The notes under the pieces: model-generated
Database searches by the model: none
The model's input: only the letters and a program-made list of their open reading frames with translations
Told to the model about the DNA's origin: nothing
Shown here: in pieces, positions 37,001-46,186 of the stretch
Layout: each line of letters starts with the position of its first letter
Numbering within the stretch: the stretch's first letter is position 1
Assembly: GCA_938074605.1 (NCBI GenBank)
Contig: CALJEI010000011.1
Coordinates: 32,609 to 96,608 of the forward strand
Length of the DNA stretch: 64,000 nt
Reading direction: 5' to 3'
Source: an uncultured Ignisphaera sp.
Lineage (GTDB): Archaea > Thermoproteota > Thermoprotei_A > Sulfolobales > Ignisphaeraceae
Program-made: the position numbers and the translations under genes

Positions 37001-37495
37001 ATGTCATCAATAATTAAATTTGATGTAATTGATGTACCAATACCACATGGATCAAATGTGATTATTGGGCAGAGCCACTTCATAAAAACTGTTGAAGATC
37101 TGTATGAGGTATTGGTAAGCCATGTTCCAGGGATAAAATTTGGTTTTGCATTTAATGAGGCAAGTGGAAAGAGGTTGATAAGATATGAGGGCAATGATGA
37201 AGAGTTGGTGAAATATGCTATAGATGTTGCTAAGAGAATTGGTGCTGGCCATATATTTGTTCTATATATAAGAAATGCTTGGCCAATAAATATTGTAAAC
37301 GCAATTAAAGGGGTTCAGGAGGTGTTGAAGATCTATACCGCTACAGCAAATCCACTTCAAGTTATAGTTGTTGAGACAAATCAGGGTAGAGGTGTTATAG
37401 GGGTTGTAGATGGATATACGCCACTTGGTGTTGAGGATGATGAGGGTAGAAGGGAGAGGTATGAGTTTTTAAGAAGGATTGGGTATAAGAAATGA
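37001..37495 (+). CDS. Adenosine-specific kinase family protein
   Basis: 164 residues closely matching the archaeal 'adenosine specific kinase' family: [55 protein letters not shown], and [19 protein letters not shown]. The biochemical role of the family is only partly known. It overlaps the next gene by 4 nt. Confidence 0.88.
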   Translation: MSSIIKFDVIDVPIPHGSNVIIGQSHFIKTVEDLYEVLVSHVPGIKFGFAFNEASGKRLIRYEGNDEELVKYAIDVAKRIGAGHIFVLYIRNAWPINIVNAIKGVQEVLKIYTATANPLQVIVVETNQGRGVIGVVDGYTPLGVEDDEGRRERYEFLRRIGYKK

Positions 37496-38097
37496 ATAGT
37501 ATAGATACAGTATCTGTAGAACTGTATAGAGTAGATGAATATAGTTTTCCTGAGATAACCATACTTTTATATAGATTTTTTAAAAACTTTGAACTAGAGT
37601 ATAATAATGTAGATAGATTGGTAGAGGACGAAGATCTCTTTTTATCGTGGGCTATGAGTATATGCTCTTCTGAGAATGCTGATCTCATTAAGGCTACAGT
37701 AAAACTAAATGGTGTAGCTTATGATGTAGTGTACTCCACTCTACAGTATAAACATAGCTATGATCTCTATCTTCCAGTTCCACAGCTTATAAGGATAAAG
37801 AGGATATATCTAATACGCAATGACATATCTATATTAAATAGAGTTGTACTTAAGGTAGATATACAGGATAGCAATATAGTAGTGTATGATTTTTCCAATG
37901 ATCAACTCTATGTTTTTTCATCTCCAGTAAGACTATTCAATAAATCTAGCATAAAGGGAGTAATTGTAGAATTCCAAGATTTTGTAACATTTGTAACACT
38001 TGAAGGTAAAGATATAAAGAATGTAAAAACTGTTAAAAAGAGTAGAAAGAGAAAAAAGAAAAGGGCAAGGAAAACAAGGAGAAAAAAGAAAAAATAG
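37492..38097 (+). CDS. Unknown protein with strongly basic tail
   Basis: 201 residues, not recognised. Residues 1-175 are an ordinary alpha/beta-like sequence. The last 20 or so residues are almost all Lys and Arg ([20 protein letters not shown]), a tail suited to binding nucleic acid or ribosomes. The start ATG overlaps the stop of the adenosine-kinase-like gene, so the two are co-translated. Confidence 0.65.
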   Translation: MNSIDTVSVELYRVDEYSFPEITILLYRFFKNFELEYNNVDRLVEDEDLFLSWAMSICSSENADLIKATVKLNGVAYDVVYSTLQYKHSYDLYLPVPQLIRIKRIYLIRNDISILNRVVLKVDIQDSNIVVYDFSNDQLYVFSSPVRLFNKSSIKGVIVEFQDFVTFVTLEGKDIKNVKTVKKSRKRKKKRARKTRRKKKK

Positions 38098-38265
38098 ATA
38101 ATAGCTAACTAAAACATCTTACTATCTCTCAGTAAACACTGCCCCATATGCTTCCATTATTTACTGATGATTAAATTTCTTTAACATCTATCTTTTCTCA
38201 ATAATTTTCAAAAGCCCCTGCTATAGTACTCTAGTCAAGCTACCTTAAAATTTACGGCTGAATGG

Positions 38266-38281
38266 CTTACCCTAGGGTAAG
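38266..38281. promoter_or_regulatory. 16-bp perfect palindrome
   Basis: CTTACCCTAGGGTAAG is a perfect inverted repeat 11 bp past the stop of the winged-helix gene (minus). It may be a protein-binding site; it lacks a loop for an RNA hairpin. Confidence 0.4.
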
Positions 38282-38292
38282 GAGGTCAAAGG

Positions 38293-38625
38293 CTATTCTA
38301 AACTTCCACCATGTTTTATAGATTGAAGTAATGCTTTGAGTAATTCTTCTCGAACATTTTTTGATAGGCTGTAGCATCCATGGCCTTGTTCAAGTAGTCC
38401 AAGATCTATAAGCCTTCTTATTATACTTTTTGGATCTTCAACTTTATAGAAGGCTTTTAACTCCCTTATCGCTATTATGGTTCCAACAGATATATTCTGA
38501 AGGAAATATTCAAAGACTTTTTTCTCTTCATCATTTAGACTGTTTATCTTATCAGTGATCTCCTTATTACTTAAATATCTGATAGTTTTTGCTACTGTTT
38601 TGAGCTCTATAGACATTTTTATCAT
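38293..38625 (-). CDS. Winged-helix DNA-binding protein, unknown target
   Basis: 110 residues, all helical at first (LKTVAKTIRYLSNKEITDKINSL), then a winged-helix-like segment TIIAIRELKAFYKVEDPKSIIRRLIDLGLLEQGHGCYSL. Probably a transcription regulator. It is divergent from speD, which has an operator-like inverted repeat at its promoter, so speD is one possible target (inference). Confidence 0.6.
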   Translation of the reverse strand: MIKMSIELKTVAKTIRYLSNKEITDKINSLNDEEKKVFEYFLQNISVGTIIAIRELKAFYKVEDPKSIIRRLIDLGLLEQGHGCYSLSKNVREELLKALLQSIKHGGSLE

Positions 38626-38763
38626 CTATTCAGTAGGTGTTTGTAGGCTAATTAACGTATTCTTACCCTATACTTTATAGGGGGGCATAAATAGATTCAA
38701 ATAAATTGTTAACAGGTTTAAGTAGGGTTTTTAAATCTTATCAATTCATTTATAATAGAAAAA

Positions 38764-38789
38764 TTTATAAATAGGTTTGCTAAACCTAT
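38764..38789 (+). promoter_or_regulatory. speD promoter with inverted-repeat operator
   Basis: TATA box TTTATAAAT (38764-38772) is followed directly by ATAGGTTT-GCT-AAACCTAT (38771-38789), a perfect inverted repeat with 8-bp arms. It covers the region between TATA and the expected transcription start. A dimeric repressor bound here would block initiation. Confidence 0.55.
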
Positions 38790-38803
38790 TGTGGCGAACA
38801 GCT

Positions 38804-39172
38804 ATGAGAGTCCTTCAAAAGACTGTAGTTGTCTTTGGAAAGCATGTAATAGGGGATCTATATGGATGTGATAGAGAGAAATTAGTAGATCTTCTATACT
38901 TAACAAAAGTAGTTAAAGAGGCTGCTAGTATAGGCAATATGACACTACTAGAGATAAAGTCCTGGAAAATAGGCGATGGTATTAGTATTGTTGGAATTGT
39001 TTTAGAGAGCCATATATCGATCCATACGTGGCCTGAATACAACTTTGCAACAGTTGATGTATATAGCTGTGGTACGCATACTGATCCTGAAAAAGCCTTT
39101 GATTATATTGTTAGAGCTCTTAGAGCTTCATATTATGAGAAGAAAGTTGTATTGAGGAACTATGAGATATAG
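38804..39172 (+). CDS. speD: S-adenosylmethionine decarboxylase proenzyme (SpeD family)
   Basis: Pyruvoyl enzyme of polyamine synthesis. The chain is cut in [11 protein letters not shown] between Glu and Ser, turning Ser into the pyruvoyl group. [10 protein letters not shown] and [17 protein letters not shown] are further family motifs. ATG 38804 gives 122 residues; the upstream frame to 38777 lies in the promoter. Crenarchaeal arginine decarboxylase is a SpeD paralogue that looks very similar, so the substrate could be arginine instead. Confidence 0.88.
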   Translation: MRVLQKTVVVFGKHVIGDLYGCDREKLVDLLYLTKVVKEAASIGNMTLLEIKSWKIGDGISIVGIVLESHISIHTWPEYNFATVDVYSCGTHTDPEKAFDYIVRALRASYYEKKVVLRNYEI

Positions 39173-39211
39173 TATATACTTTTCACTATAAAACATCTAC
39201 TCTTCTATTAT

Positions 39212-39721
39212 CTATATTACCTTAATTCTATAAACTTCGTTAAATATCATTGTAAGTAGATTCTCAAGCTGATTTACCTTAAACGGAAGGACTCTTGCAT
39301 CATATCTAGATATTCTAATTATATGTTGTACATCACCATCAGGTGTCCATACACTGTCTATCCCCTGGATTCTTGCTGGTGCAAAAATTTGTGCTAGAAA
39401 TGCTTTAACATCCTGGGATCTTCTTACAACCCTCACTTTTAGCCTTAGCTTTTCACTAAGGGTTCGTCCAAGCCTTACTAACATTGTCTGGGGGATAGTA
39501 TTGCTTACCTCTATCACAACTATGGCCATAGAATCTATATAGTAGCTCTTGATATATGTTGCTTCACGTAGGAATTTGTTACTGGGGTCTTCTTCAAGCT
39601 CTAGCAAAACCTTCATTACATCTACTTCATTTTGTGTATATGCTCCACTATCTATAAGCTTCTTACAGCGCGGACATAGTATGCCACTTTTAACACAGAT
39701 AGTATCAAGGGGTATCTTCAT
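39212..39721 (-). CDS. Zinc-binding KH-like RNA-binding protein (NusA-related)
   Basis: 169 residues. The N-terminus has a CxxxxxxCPRC cluster (Cys9, Cys16, Cys19). Residues about 65-169 resemble a KH-type fold: [29 protein letters not shown], then a PDG turn. Archaeal proteins of this kind are related to NusA and thought to bind RNA in transcription or ribosome work. It is divergent from L40e, with about 125 bp between start codons. Confidence 0.6.
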   Translation of the reverse strand: MKIPLDTICVKSGILCPRCKKLIDSGAYTQNEVDVMKVLLELEEDPSNKFLREATYIKSYYIDSMAIVVIEVSNTIPQTMLVRLGRTLSEKLRLKVRVVRRSQDVKAFLAQIFAPARIQGIDSVWTPDGDVQHIIRISRYDARVLPFKVNQLENLLTMIFNEVYRIKVI

Positions 39722-39846
39722 TGTTAATACCTACCTCATTATTAAAGCATTACTGTACACCCTTAGTCCTTTCAGTGGTGTTAGCCGTTCAGCTTATAAA
39801 TTTAAGACCTCTCTTTATCTATAGTGCTGTAAAGAGAGTGAAATCC

Positions 39847-40014
39847 ATGCCCATAGCTGATCCTGAGCTTATGAAGATAGTTGAGAATAGAATACTTAAT
39901 AAAAAGATATGTAGAGTATGTGGAGCTATAAATCCACCTACAGCAACACGGTGTAGAAGGTGTAGAAGTAGTAATCTAAGACCGAAGAGAAAAGCATTAG
40001 CTGCAAAGAAGTAA
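39847..40014 (+). CDS. rpl40e: 50S ribosomal protein L40e
   Basis: 55-residue zinc-ribbon ribosomal protein: [38 protein letters not shown]. The real start is ATG 39847; a longer frame beginning at 39721 has a non-ribosomal N-terminus and overlaps a divergent gene. A TATA-like CTTATAAATTT lies at 39793-39803. Confidence 0.95.
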   Translation: MPIADPELMKIVENRILNKKICRVCGAINPPTATRCRRCRSSNLRPKRKALAAKK

Positions 40015-40081
40015 AAGCTTAGGTGTATAAAAGACGTATACCTTTAAACATATAGCAAGGGCTATAGAGCTTCTTAGAAGC

Positions 40082-40600
40082 ATGAGGATAGATGGTATTA
40101 TAATAGGTAGTACATGTCTAGATTTTACACTAAATAGAAAATCAATTGAAGGTGACATAGATCTCTTTATAACATCAATGAATCTTATGATCGAAGAGGA
40201 GAACATATATAGAATAGCAGAGGAGAATTCGTGGGCTATTGGCACAACATCACTTGGTACACCATCAATAACAATGAACATTTATGGAAGTGACATAACA
40301 GTAGACCTCTATGAAAACATCATGGACTTCTATATACCAACAGAGGTTTTAGAACTATGTAGAAGAACTCAGAATATAGATGGTGTGGAGATAGCATATG
40401 CTGCAATAGAGTGTTGGATTGTTTTTAAAGCCCGAAGAGGTGCAGATTCAGATATAGCAATGCTATCAACAATTAAGGAACTTTACGATAGAAATGAAAT
40501 AAAATTGAATTTAAATTTGATAAAGAGGATTATAGAACTCTATGAGGAAGACTCAAAATATATATATAATAGATTAAGAGGACTGGGATTCGATATCTAG
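40082..40600 (+). CDS. Nucleotidyltransferase-fold protein
   Basis: 172 residues with a Pol-beta-type pattern IIIGSTCLDFTLN...EGDIDLFI (GS, then DxD), and a helical C-terminal half. The sequence continues protein-like for 17 codons before ATG 40082 (HIARAIELLRS, the helix that normally precedes the GS motif) up to a stop at 40028, with no ATG, GTG or TTG. The true start may be an unusual codon (for example ATA 40052, about 26 bp after a TATA-like GTATAAAAG). Substrate unknown. Confidence 0.65.
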   Translation: MRIDGIIIGSTCLDFTLNRKSIEGDIDLFITSMNLMIEEENIYRIAEENSWAIGTTSLGTPSITMNIYGSDITVDLYENIMDFYIPTEVLELCRRTQNIDGVEIAYAAIECWIVFKARRGADSDIAMLSTIKELYDRNEIKLNLNLIKRIIELYEEDSKYIYNRLRGLGFDI

Positions 40601-40715
40601 TGTACCCACTTTTATCTACTAAACAAAATTATTAAAGAATACAGCATCTATATTGTGATGATTATTGTCCCTAACTTACTAAGACAAGCTCTATTTATAT
40701 ACATACTGGGATGTT

Positions 40716-41774
40716 TTAGCGTTTTTTAAACCACTGATCTAGGCTTGCTGAAGTACCTCTTACATGTTCTCTAAATGCCTTCTCTAGTCTTTTTAGTGCA
40801 TTCTCAACTCTATCTCTAGAGAAATCATGTTCTTCAACAAGTATTTTTATAATATCTGTATGGCTGGGTTTTCTCCACTCTATACTACCTATATCTATTA
40901 CGGCTGGATTTAGAAAGTATTCTCTAATCTTTAGTGGGTCCTCAGGGAATTTAGCCTGTGGTATAAATTTTAGTGCCTTTTCTAATGAGCCATAGCTTTT
41001 AATAATTTGGTAAGCTGTCTTTGGCCCAATACCCTCTATACCATCGGGGTTGTAGTCGGTGCCTATAAGGATTGCTATATCTATAAGCTGCTCTCTTGAT
41101 ATTCCAAGAGTTTTTAGTAGTCTCTCTAACTCTATTAGCTCAGGTTTTATTTCAACATATACATCTTTCCCTGGAAGCTTTCTTTTTCCAGAGATAGTAA
41201 GATTTCTCACAAGTCTTGGTGTAGCAAATAGAAAAGAGTCATAGTCTTGACTTGCAGTTGCCCAGCTAATACCCTTTTTAGATAGGTATGCAGCTTGAGC
41301 CTCACCTTCACTAGGTGCTTGCACATATGGAATACCCATTGCTTCTAATAGCCTCATGGATTCCTTAACCATTTCATCTGTTAGATATATTGCCTGTACA
41401 GCATATTTGGCAGCCTCTTCTACACGTCCTTCATGATATGCCTTTTCAGCTAGTTTTACAGCTTTTTCCTTTCTACTACGCCTCTTCTCAAGTTCAGCCT
41501 TCTTAATCTCTGGGGGTCTACCATCGAAGACATAGACGGGCTTTATACCACTTTCAACAAGATTTATTGTTCTATAGAATAGTCCGCTCAAGTGGCTTGT
41601 AATTCTATTCTTACTATCCATAAGTAATGTTCCATCTGGTTGTCTTACAGCTGCTAGAAATTGGTAGAGGGCATTATAGGCATCAAATGCAAGAACTTTA
41701 TTGGCAAGGTGTCTTAGGTCTTCTATCTCTATTTTACATTCAGATGGTATTAAATCTTTTAGATTTACCCCCAT
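40716..41774 (-). CDS. fen: Flap endonuclease 1
   Basis: Structure-specific 5' nuclease removing RNA/DNA flaps of Okazaki fragments. N-terminal MGVNLKDLI, catalytic acidic blocks VLAFDAYNALYQFL, VYVFDGRPPEIK, APSEGEAQAAYL, ATASQDYDSFLF and GTDYNPDGIEGIGPKTA are present. The C-terminal TSASLDQWFKKR is a PCNA-interacting (PIP) box. 352 residues, normal. Confidence 0.96.
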   Translation of the reverse strand: MGVNLKDLIPSECKIEIEDLRHLANKVLAFDAYNALYQFLAAVRQPDGTLLMDSKNRITSHLSGLFYRTINLVESGIKPVYVFDGRPPEIKKAELEKRRSRKEKAVKLAEKAYHEGRVEEAAKYAVQAIYLTDEMVKESMRLLEAMGIPYVQAPSEGEAQAAYLSKKGISWATASQDYDSFLFATPRLVRNLTISGKRKLPGKDVYVEIKPELIELERLLKTLGISREQLIDIAILIGTDYNPDGIEGIGPKTAYQIIKSYGSLEKALKFIPQAKFPEDPLKIREYFLNPAVIDIGSIEWRKPSHTDIIKILVEEHDFSRDRVENALKRLEKAFREHVRGTSASLDQWFKKR

Positions 41775-41837
41775 GAGGTTCTCCAGTTATCTATCTAGAA
41801 AAAGGCGGTTATAATTTTATTTACCTTATCTCTAAAT

Positions 41838-42071
41838 CTATACGCCTCCACCAACTCTATACTGAGTTTTAGGAACTATTATCATTGAATCCTTAGCATA
41901 GTGTAGCTTTATAAACCCCTCTACCTCAAGGACCATTAATAACGACATGAATTGTTGATACGATATTTCATGCATCTTTTTTATAGCTTCATACAACTCT
42001 CTATCAGTTGCCTTACCCTTTTCCTTTATATAGTTTAGTATTATTAGCTGTAGTTTTCTCCGTATAAACAT
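41838..42071 (-). CDS. Small winged-helix-like protein
   Basis: 77 residues: KLQLIILNYIKEKGKATDRELYEAIKK followed by FMSLLMVLEVEGFIKLHY is a winged-helix pattern. Possibly a small DNA- or RNA-binding factor. It follows EF-1beta by 15 bp and is probably in the same operon. Confidence 0.6.
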   Translation of the reverse strand: MFIRRKLQLIILNYIKEKGKATDRELYEAIKKMHEISYQQFMSLLMVLEVEGFIKLHYAKDSMIIVPKTQYRVGGGV

Positions 42072-42086
42072 GGTCTTATACTTCCC

Positions 42087-42368
42087 TTATGCACCTATTC
42101 TAGTCACATATACAACATCAATGTTATCTACATCATCAATGCCTTTAATAAGTTCCTCAAGCTCCTCAGTCCCTCTTTCAATGTCTTCAGGCATTAGGAA
42201 GTAGATGTCAAGAGCTTTATAGCCAAATGCAATATCTATGGCCTCCCATTTCATCAACTCATAAACGCTATTCTTTATAACATTCTGTACCTTATTTACT
42301 ATTGGTTCAAAATTTTCAGTTAATTCTTTTGGATAAATCCTTATTACAGCTATAACCTTTCCAGCCAT
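42087..42368 (-). CDS. ef1b: Elongation factor 1-beta
   Basis: Guanine nucleotide exchange factor for aEF-1A. The 93-residue sequence fits: KVIAVIRIYPKE, WEAIDIAFGYKALDIYFLMPED and the DVDNIDVVYVTRIGA end. It follows a zinc-ribbon gene by 12 bp. Confidence 0.94.
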   Translation of the reverse strand: MAGKVIAVIRIYPKELTENFEPIVNKVQNVIKNSVYELMKWEAIDIAFGYKALDIYFLMPEDIERGTEELEELIKGIDDVDNIDVVYVTRIGA

Positions 42369-42380
42369 GTCCTACCACCT

Positions 42381-42593
42381 TCAAGGTCCCTCAAATCCAC
42401 AGTTTGGACATCTATACATAACTGATGATGATCTACATCTATAGCATCGCCAGAGTACTACAGCACCACAATTTGGACATCTAAAGCTTACAGATTTTTC
42501 TGTTGGTGGTATAAGTTTCTTACAGCTAGAGCATATTCTTAGTTGAGCAGCTTCGTGTATTGATATCTGTAGCTGAATGGACAGTTTGACCAC
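42381..42593 (-). CDS. Zn-ribbon RNA-binding protein
   Basis: 70 residues with three CxxC pairs plus a fourth: CSSC, CPNC, CYRC and CPNC, arranged as two zinc ribbons. This matches the small archaeal Zn-ribbon RNA-binding family that commonly precedes EF-1beta. Presumed role in translation. Confidence 0.85.
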   Translation of the reverse strand: MVKLSIQLQISIHEAAQLRICSSCKKLIPPTEKSVSFRCPNCGAVVLWRCYRCRSSSVMYRCPNCGFEGP

Positions 42594-42823
42594 CTTCTTA
42601 CTTTAGGTAGAGCTTTGTTTAAACTTAAAAGCGTATTGATTTATAGATGTAAGGTGTAAATGTTTACCTATTTCATACAGATCTTAAATACCTATAGAGT
42701 TTTAAAGCAATAGATTAAACATAATATTAATTTTGTTAAAGCATGGCTCAAGATTTAAGCAGCATGTCTCTACACAATGCGGTTCTCCTCCTTAGGTATT
42801 TAACTATAGATGTGCTACTCTAT

Positions 42824-43192
42824 CTATAGAAGTGGTAGTGAGCCTGTTATACTATCTAGTAGTGCAGATGGTGCAGGTCCTAACCCCAGACCGGTTACTG
42901 TTCCTGGAGGGAGCTGTGTTAATCCTGCATCTGTTATTAGCGCATATGGTATTGAGAGTTCCTCAGCTCTATCTTTTAACTCAAGGAGTTTTGAGAGCGA
43001 CTCAACCTTAACAACAATTTTCTTTTGGCTACTTTTTCTCCAAACCTCAAGCCACTCCCTACACCTTTCACTCTCCATACATCTAAATACAGCTTCTACA
43101 GCAGCATGGGCTACTTGCACAGCTAATTTACCCTTACCCATCTTAATATCTGTTCGTATAACTATAACCTGCTTTATCTCACCAAAGAACAT
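42824..43192 (-). CDS. pth: Peptidyl-tRNA hydrolase, archaeal type (Pth2)
   Basis: Frees tRNA from stalled peptidyl-tRNA. The family core is KQVIVIRTDIKMGKGKLAVQVAHAAVEAV, then DAGLTQLPPGTVTGLGLGPAP. 122 residues. Divergent from aspS. Confidence 0.95.
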   Translation of the reverse strand: MFFGEIKQVIVIRTDIKMGKGKLAVQVAHAAVEAVFRCMESERCREWLEVWRKSSQKKIVVKVESLSKLLELKDRAEELSIPYALITDAGLTQLPPGTVTGLGLGPAPSALLDSITGSLPLL

Positions 43193-43496
43193 TGATGTAC
43201 GCCATGAAGATATTCTTACTCTACATCTCTAAAGAAAATGTTTATAAAGCCTTTATAAATATTGTCGTTTGTCTCTAATACCTATTTCTATTAGTTGATG
43301 ACCTGCATTGGTTATTGGTATGGTTAGCGTATTTCAGATGCTATTGTTTTGATACATATCTTTAAGGTTTATAAACCTTTACTAAATTTTATAACTATCT
43401 ATAGAATTCACTTAACATATGTATTCAGATAGTTGAGTGTTATTGGTGTGAATACTGCCTCTATCTCCTATCTATGGCATATGGGTGTAGTAGGAT
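43193..43496. other. Divergent promoter region pth / aspS
   Basis: 304 bp without genes. AT-rich boxes that could be TATA elements are present on both strands (for example TTTATAAA near 43375); nothing else stands out. Confidence 0.5.
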
Positions 43497-44804
43497 ATGG
43501 AGACAAAGTTTAAGAATGTTAGATGCAGGGATATAACACCATCATTAAAAGGTAGAACTGTGTTAATCTCTGGATGGGTTCATCAGATAAGGGATTTAGG
43601 TGGGAAAAAATTTATAGTACTTAGGGATGGTAGTGGTATTGTTCAGATAACAGTTTCAAAGAATGAAGCTTCTAAAGAGGTATTAGATGCAGTTGAGAAT
43701 ACTACACTTGAATCAATAGTGCAAATTAGGGGTATTGTTAAAGAAGATCCTAGGGCACCTAGAGGTGTTGAAATAACACCTATAGAGTTTAGAATAATTA
43801 GTCTAGCTAAAAAGCCTCTACCCCTTGATGTTAGTGGGAAGGTTAGTGCAGATATAGATACTAGGTTGAGGGAGAGAGTTTTAGATCTTAGAAGAACTGA
43901 GATGATGAGTATAGCTAGAATAGGTGATAAAGCTTTAAAGGTTATTAGAGATGTTCTTAGATCTGAAGGCTTTATAGAAGTTTTTACACCAAAGATAATA
44001 GCTATAGCTACTGAAGGTGGAGCAAATTTATTTCCAGTTATATACTTTGGTAAAGAGGCGTTTTTAGCACAAAGTCCACAGCTATATAAAGAGTTGCTTG
44101 CAGCATCATTTGAAAGAGTATTTGAAATTGCCCCTGCATGGAGGGCTGAAGAAAGTGATACACCATATCACTTAGCAGAATTTATAAGTGTTGATGTAGA
44201 GGCAGCCTTTATGGACTATGAAGATGTTATGAAGATTCTTGAAAAGGTTATCTATGAAGTTGTTAAAACTATTAGGGATGAGAATACTGACGATCTTGTG
44301 ACCCTAAATTACAGCCTTCCAGAGGTTTCACTACCCCTACCTAGAATAAGGTATGTAGATGCAATTAATATACTTCGTGGGAAGGGTATGGATGTAAAGT
44401 TTGGTGATGATATTGGTACACCTGAGCAAAGGATTTTAGTATCAGCTCTAGATACAGAACTATATTTTATAACGGAATTTCCAACGAAGATAAGAGCGTT
44501 CTATACAAAGCCAAAGGATGATGATAGTGAAGTAAGTGAAAGTTTTGATCTTGTATGGAGATTTCTTGAGCTTGCATCAGGTAGCTCAAGAATATATATA
44601 AAGGATCAACTAATTGAGGCATTAAAGAGTAGAGGAATTGATGTAGAAAGCTTTCAATTCTTCATAAAATGGTTTGATTATGGAATGCCTCCACATGCTG
44701 GCTGGGGGCTAGGATTTGCAAGACTATTAATGATGTTAACAAATAGGAGTAGTGTAAAGGAGGTAACATTGTTTCCAAGGGATAAAAAGAGGTTTACACC
44801 ATAG
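43497..44804 (+). CDS. aspS: Aspartyl-tRNA synthetase
   Basis: Class IIb synthetase. N-terminal OB-fold anticodon domain (GRTVLISGWVHQIRDLGGKKFIVL), motif 2 region (ERVFEIAPAWRAEESDTPYHLAEF), and motif 3 (GWGLGFARLLMMLTNRSSVKEVTLFPRD). 435 residues, archaeal length. Whether it also charges tRNA-Asn cannot be judged by eye. Confidence 0.95.
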   Translation: METKFKNVRCRDITPSLKGRTVLISGWVHQIRDLGGKKFIVLRDGSGIVQITVSKNEASKEVLDAVENTTLESIVQIRGIVKEDPRAPRGVEITPIEFRIISLAKKPLPLDVSGKVSADIDTRLRERVLDLRRTEMMSIARIGDKALKVIRDVLRSEGFIEVFTPKIIAIATEGGANLFPVIYFGKEAFLAQSPQLYKELLAASFERVFEIAPAWRAEESDTPYHLAEFISVDVEAAFMDYEDVMKILEKVIYEVVKTIRDENTDDLVTLNYSLPEVSLPLPRIRYVDAINILRGKGMDVKFGDDIGTPEQRILVSALDTELYFITEFPTKIRAFYTKPKDDDSEVSESFDLVWRFLELASGSSRIYIKDQLIEALKSRGIDVESFQFFIKWFDYGMPPHAGWGLGFARLLMMLTNRSSVKEVTLFPRDKKRFTP

Positions 44805-44825
44805 AATAACCCTTACTTAATATTG

Positions 44826-46085
44826 CTATGTGTATAGTAGTGGGTTAGCATTTAAAATCTCTCTAAGTACTATAGTTGCATAGCAGCCACTTTCAAGTGT
44901 AAACACTAGTTCTATTGAATTATTGTGTATAGTATATTGGAAATTTTCAATAGCTAGGTAACTCCTCCTATAGTCACCATATATACATAGATTTAGCTCT
45001 TCTATACAGAAGTTACTAAACTTAATATCTTCAGCATCTAAAATTTCGCCTAGTATATTCTTTATATCAGCCCTACTAACTATAGTTGAAGCTCCTGGGA
45101 TTGGTAGATATTGTAGTTCTCCTCTTATAATAGCTATGGCGTTAGGTAGGGTGTATTTCTCTATAAGATGTATCCATATTTTTGATAGAAGTGTGTTAAA
45201 TAAATATGATTGATATGCATTTACATATAGCTTTAGAATACTCTTTGGAATTGTCTTAATTATCTTCACTGGATCATTGCTGTCTCTATTGCATATATGG
45301 CTCTCTATAGAGTTGTATCGGTATAGTCTACCACTTTTTTCACTATACCACTGAAGTCTATCTATAATAGCTTCCCTAGATTCTGTTGGAAAGGGGTATC
45401 CACATAAAGCCTCTATAAATCCATCCCACTCCCTGTAGACCAGCTTTCTACCAATAATGTGTGTGATAGGTCTTCGGGATCCAAATCTCTGATATCCAAA
45501 GAAGTTAAGTATAGTGTAGCTATAGCTCTTCATAATATCTATTTTTTTCTTTATAGTATCTATAGAGTCTTGAGATAGTTGTGTGAGCTTTACTGTAAAG
45601 CTATTCTTAGTAGATGTAATAACAACTTCACCACATTGCCATAGATGTGCATCAAAGGCTTTATTCCTCCTCTTGAAATGAAGATGTCTGTCTACAGATT
45701 TACAGTCTCTAAGTAGAATGAGCTGGTATGTTACTGCATTACTGTCTTTCAATCCAAGTACATTACATACTTTACAGCTAAGCGTCTTCTTAATAATGTT
45801 ACAGAGTTCCATACTATCTAGCCCAACCTTCTTTACAACATAGGCTACAGACCTACGGCACTTACATTCAATACCATTACTATTTGCAGTTTTTAGGCTG
45901 CTAAATAGTTCCACCATATTTTGACCGTTAACCACCTCTGATACAATAAAGTTCAAAGGTCTATTGAGAACAAAAACTATGCTACCACTAGCTGGATAGG
46001 TATATACATACATACCTATAGCAAAATCTAAAAGCCACTGTGACAAAAATTCCTGGATTCTATCCACACTATATCCTCCATTCAT
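44826..46085 (-). CDS. truD: tRNA pseudouridine synthase TruD
   Basis: Makes pseudouridine 13 in tRNA. Family motifs are NFFGYQRFGSRRPITHIIGR, LKLYVNAYQSYLFN and the PIPG block. In archaea the catalytic Asp normally lies in a KxGxxDxxAxTxQ motif; the matching region here (VLGLKDSNAVTYQ) keeps KD and TYQ. 419 residues. The start at 46085 is about 100 bp from the divergent PINA start. Confidence 0.9.
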   Translation of the reverse strand: MNGGYSVDRIQEFLSQWLLDFAIGMYVYTYPASGSIVFVLNRPLNFIVSEVVNGQNMVELFSSLKTANSNGIECKCRRSVAYVVKKVGLDSMELCNIIKKTLSCKVCNVLGLKDSNAVTYQLILLRDCKSVDRHLHFKRRNKAFDAHLWQCGEVVITSTKNSFTVKLTQLSQDSIDTIKKKIDIMKSYSYTILNFFGYQRFGSRRPITHIIGRKLVYREWDGFIEALCGYPFPTESREAIIDRLQWYSEKSGRLYRYNSIESHICNRDSNDPVKIIKTIPKSILKLYVNAYQSYLFNTLLSKIWIHLIEKYTLPNAIAIIRGELQYLPIPGASTIVSRADIKNILGEILDAEDIKFSNFCIEELNLCIYGDYRRSYLAIENFQYTIHNNSIELVFTLESGCYATIVLREILNANPLLYT

Positions 46086-46186
46086 TAGCGGATAGCCCCA
46101 GCAGGTTGTACACTTTTAAACTAGCTTATAGCAAAACAGCAGTTATAAGCAGGTATAGGTACACTACTAGACCTAGGGTAAACTTA

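Noticed and set aside
39721..39846. 42-residue N-terminal extension of L40e
   Set aside because: L40e is a 50-60-residue protein; the extension covers the TATA region of the gene.
46040..46186. 49-residue N-terminal extension of the PINA ATPase
   Set aside because: It overlaps the start of the divergent truD gene and lacks the character of the PIN domain, which begins right after ATG 46187.
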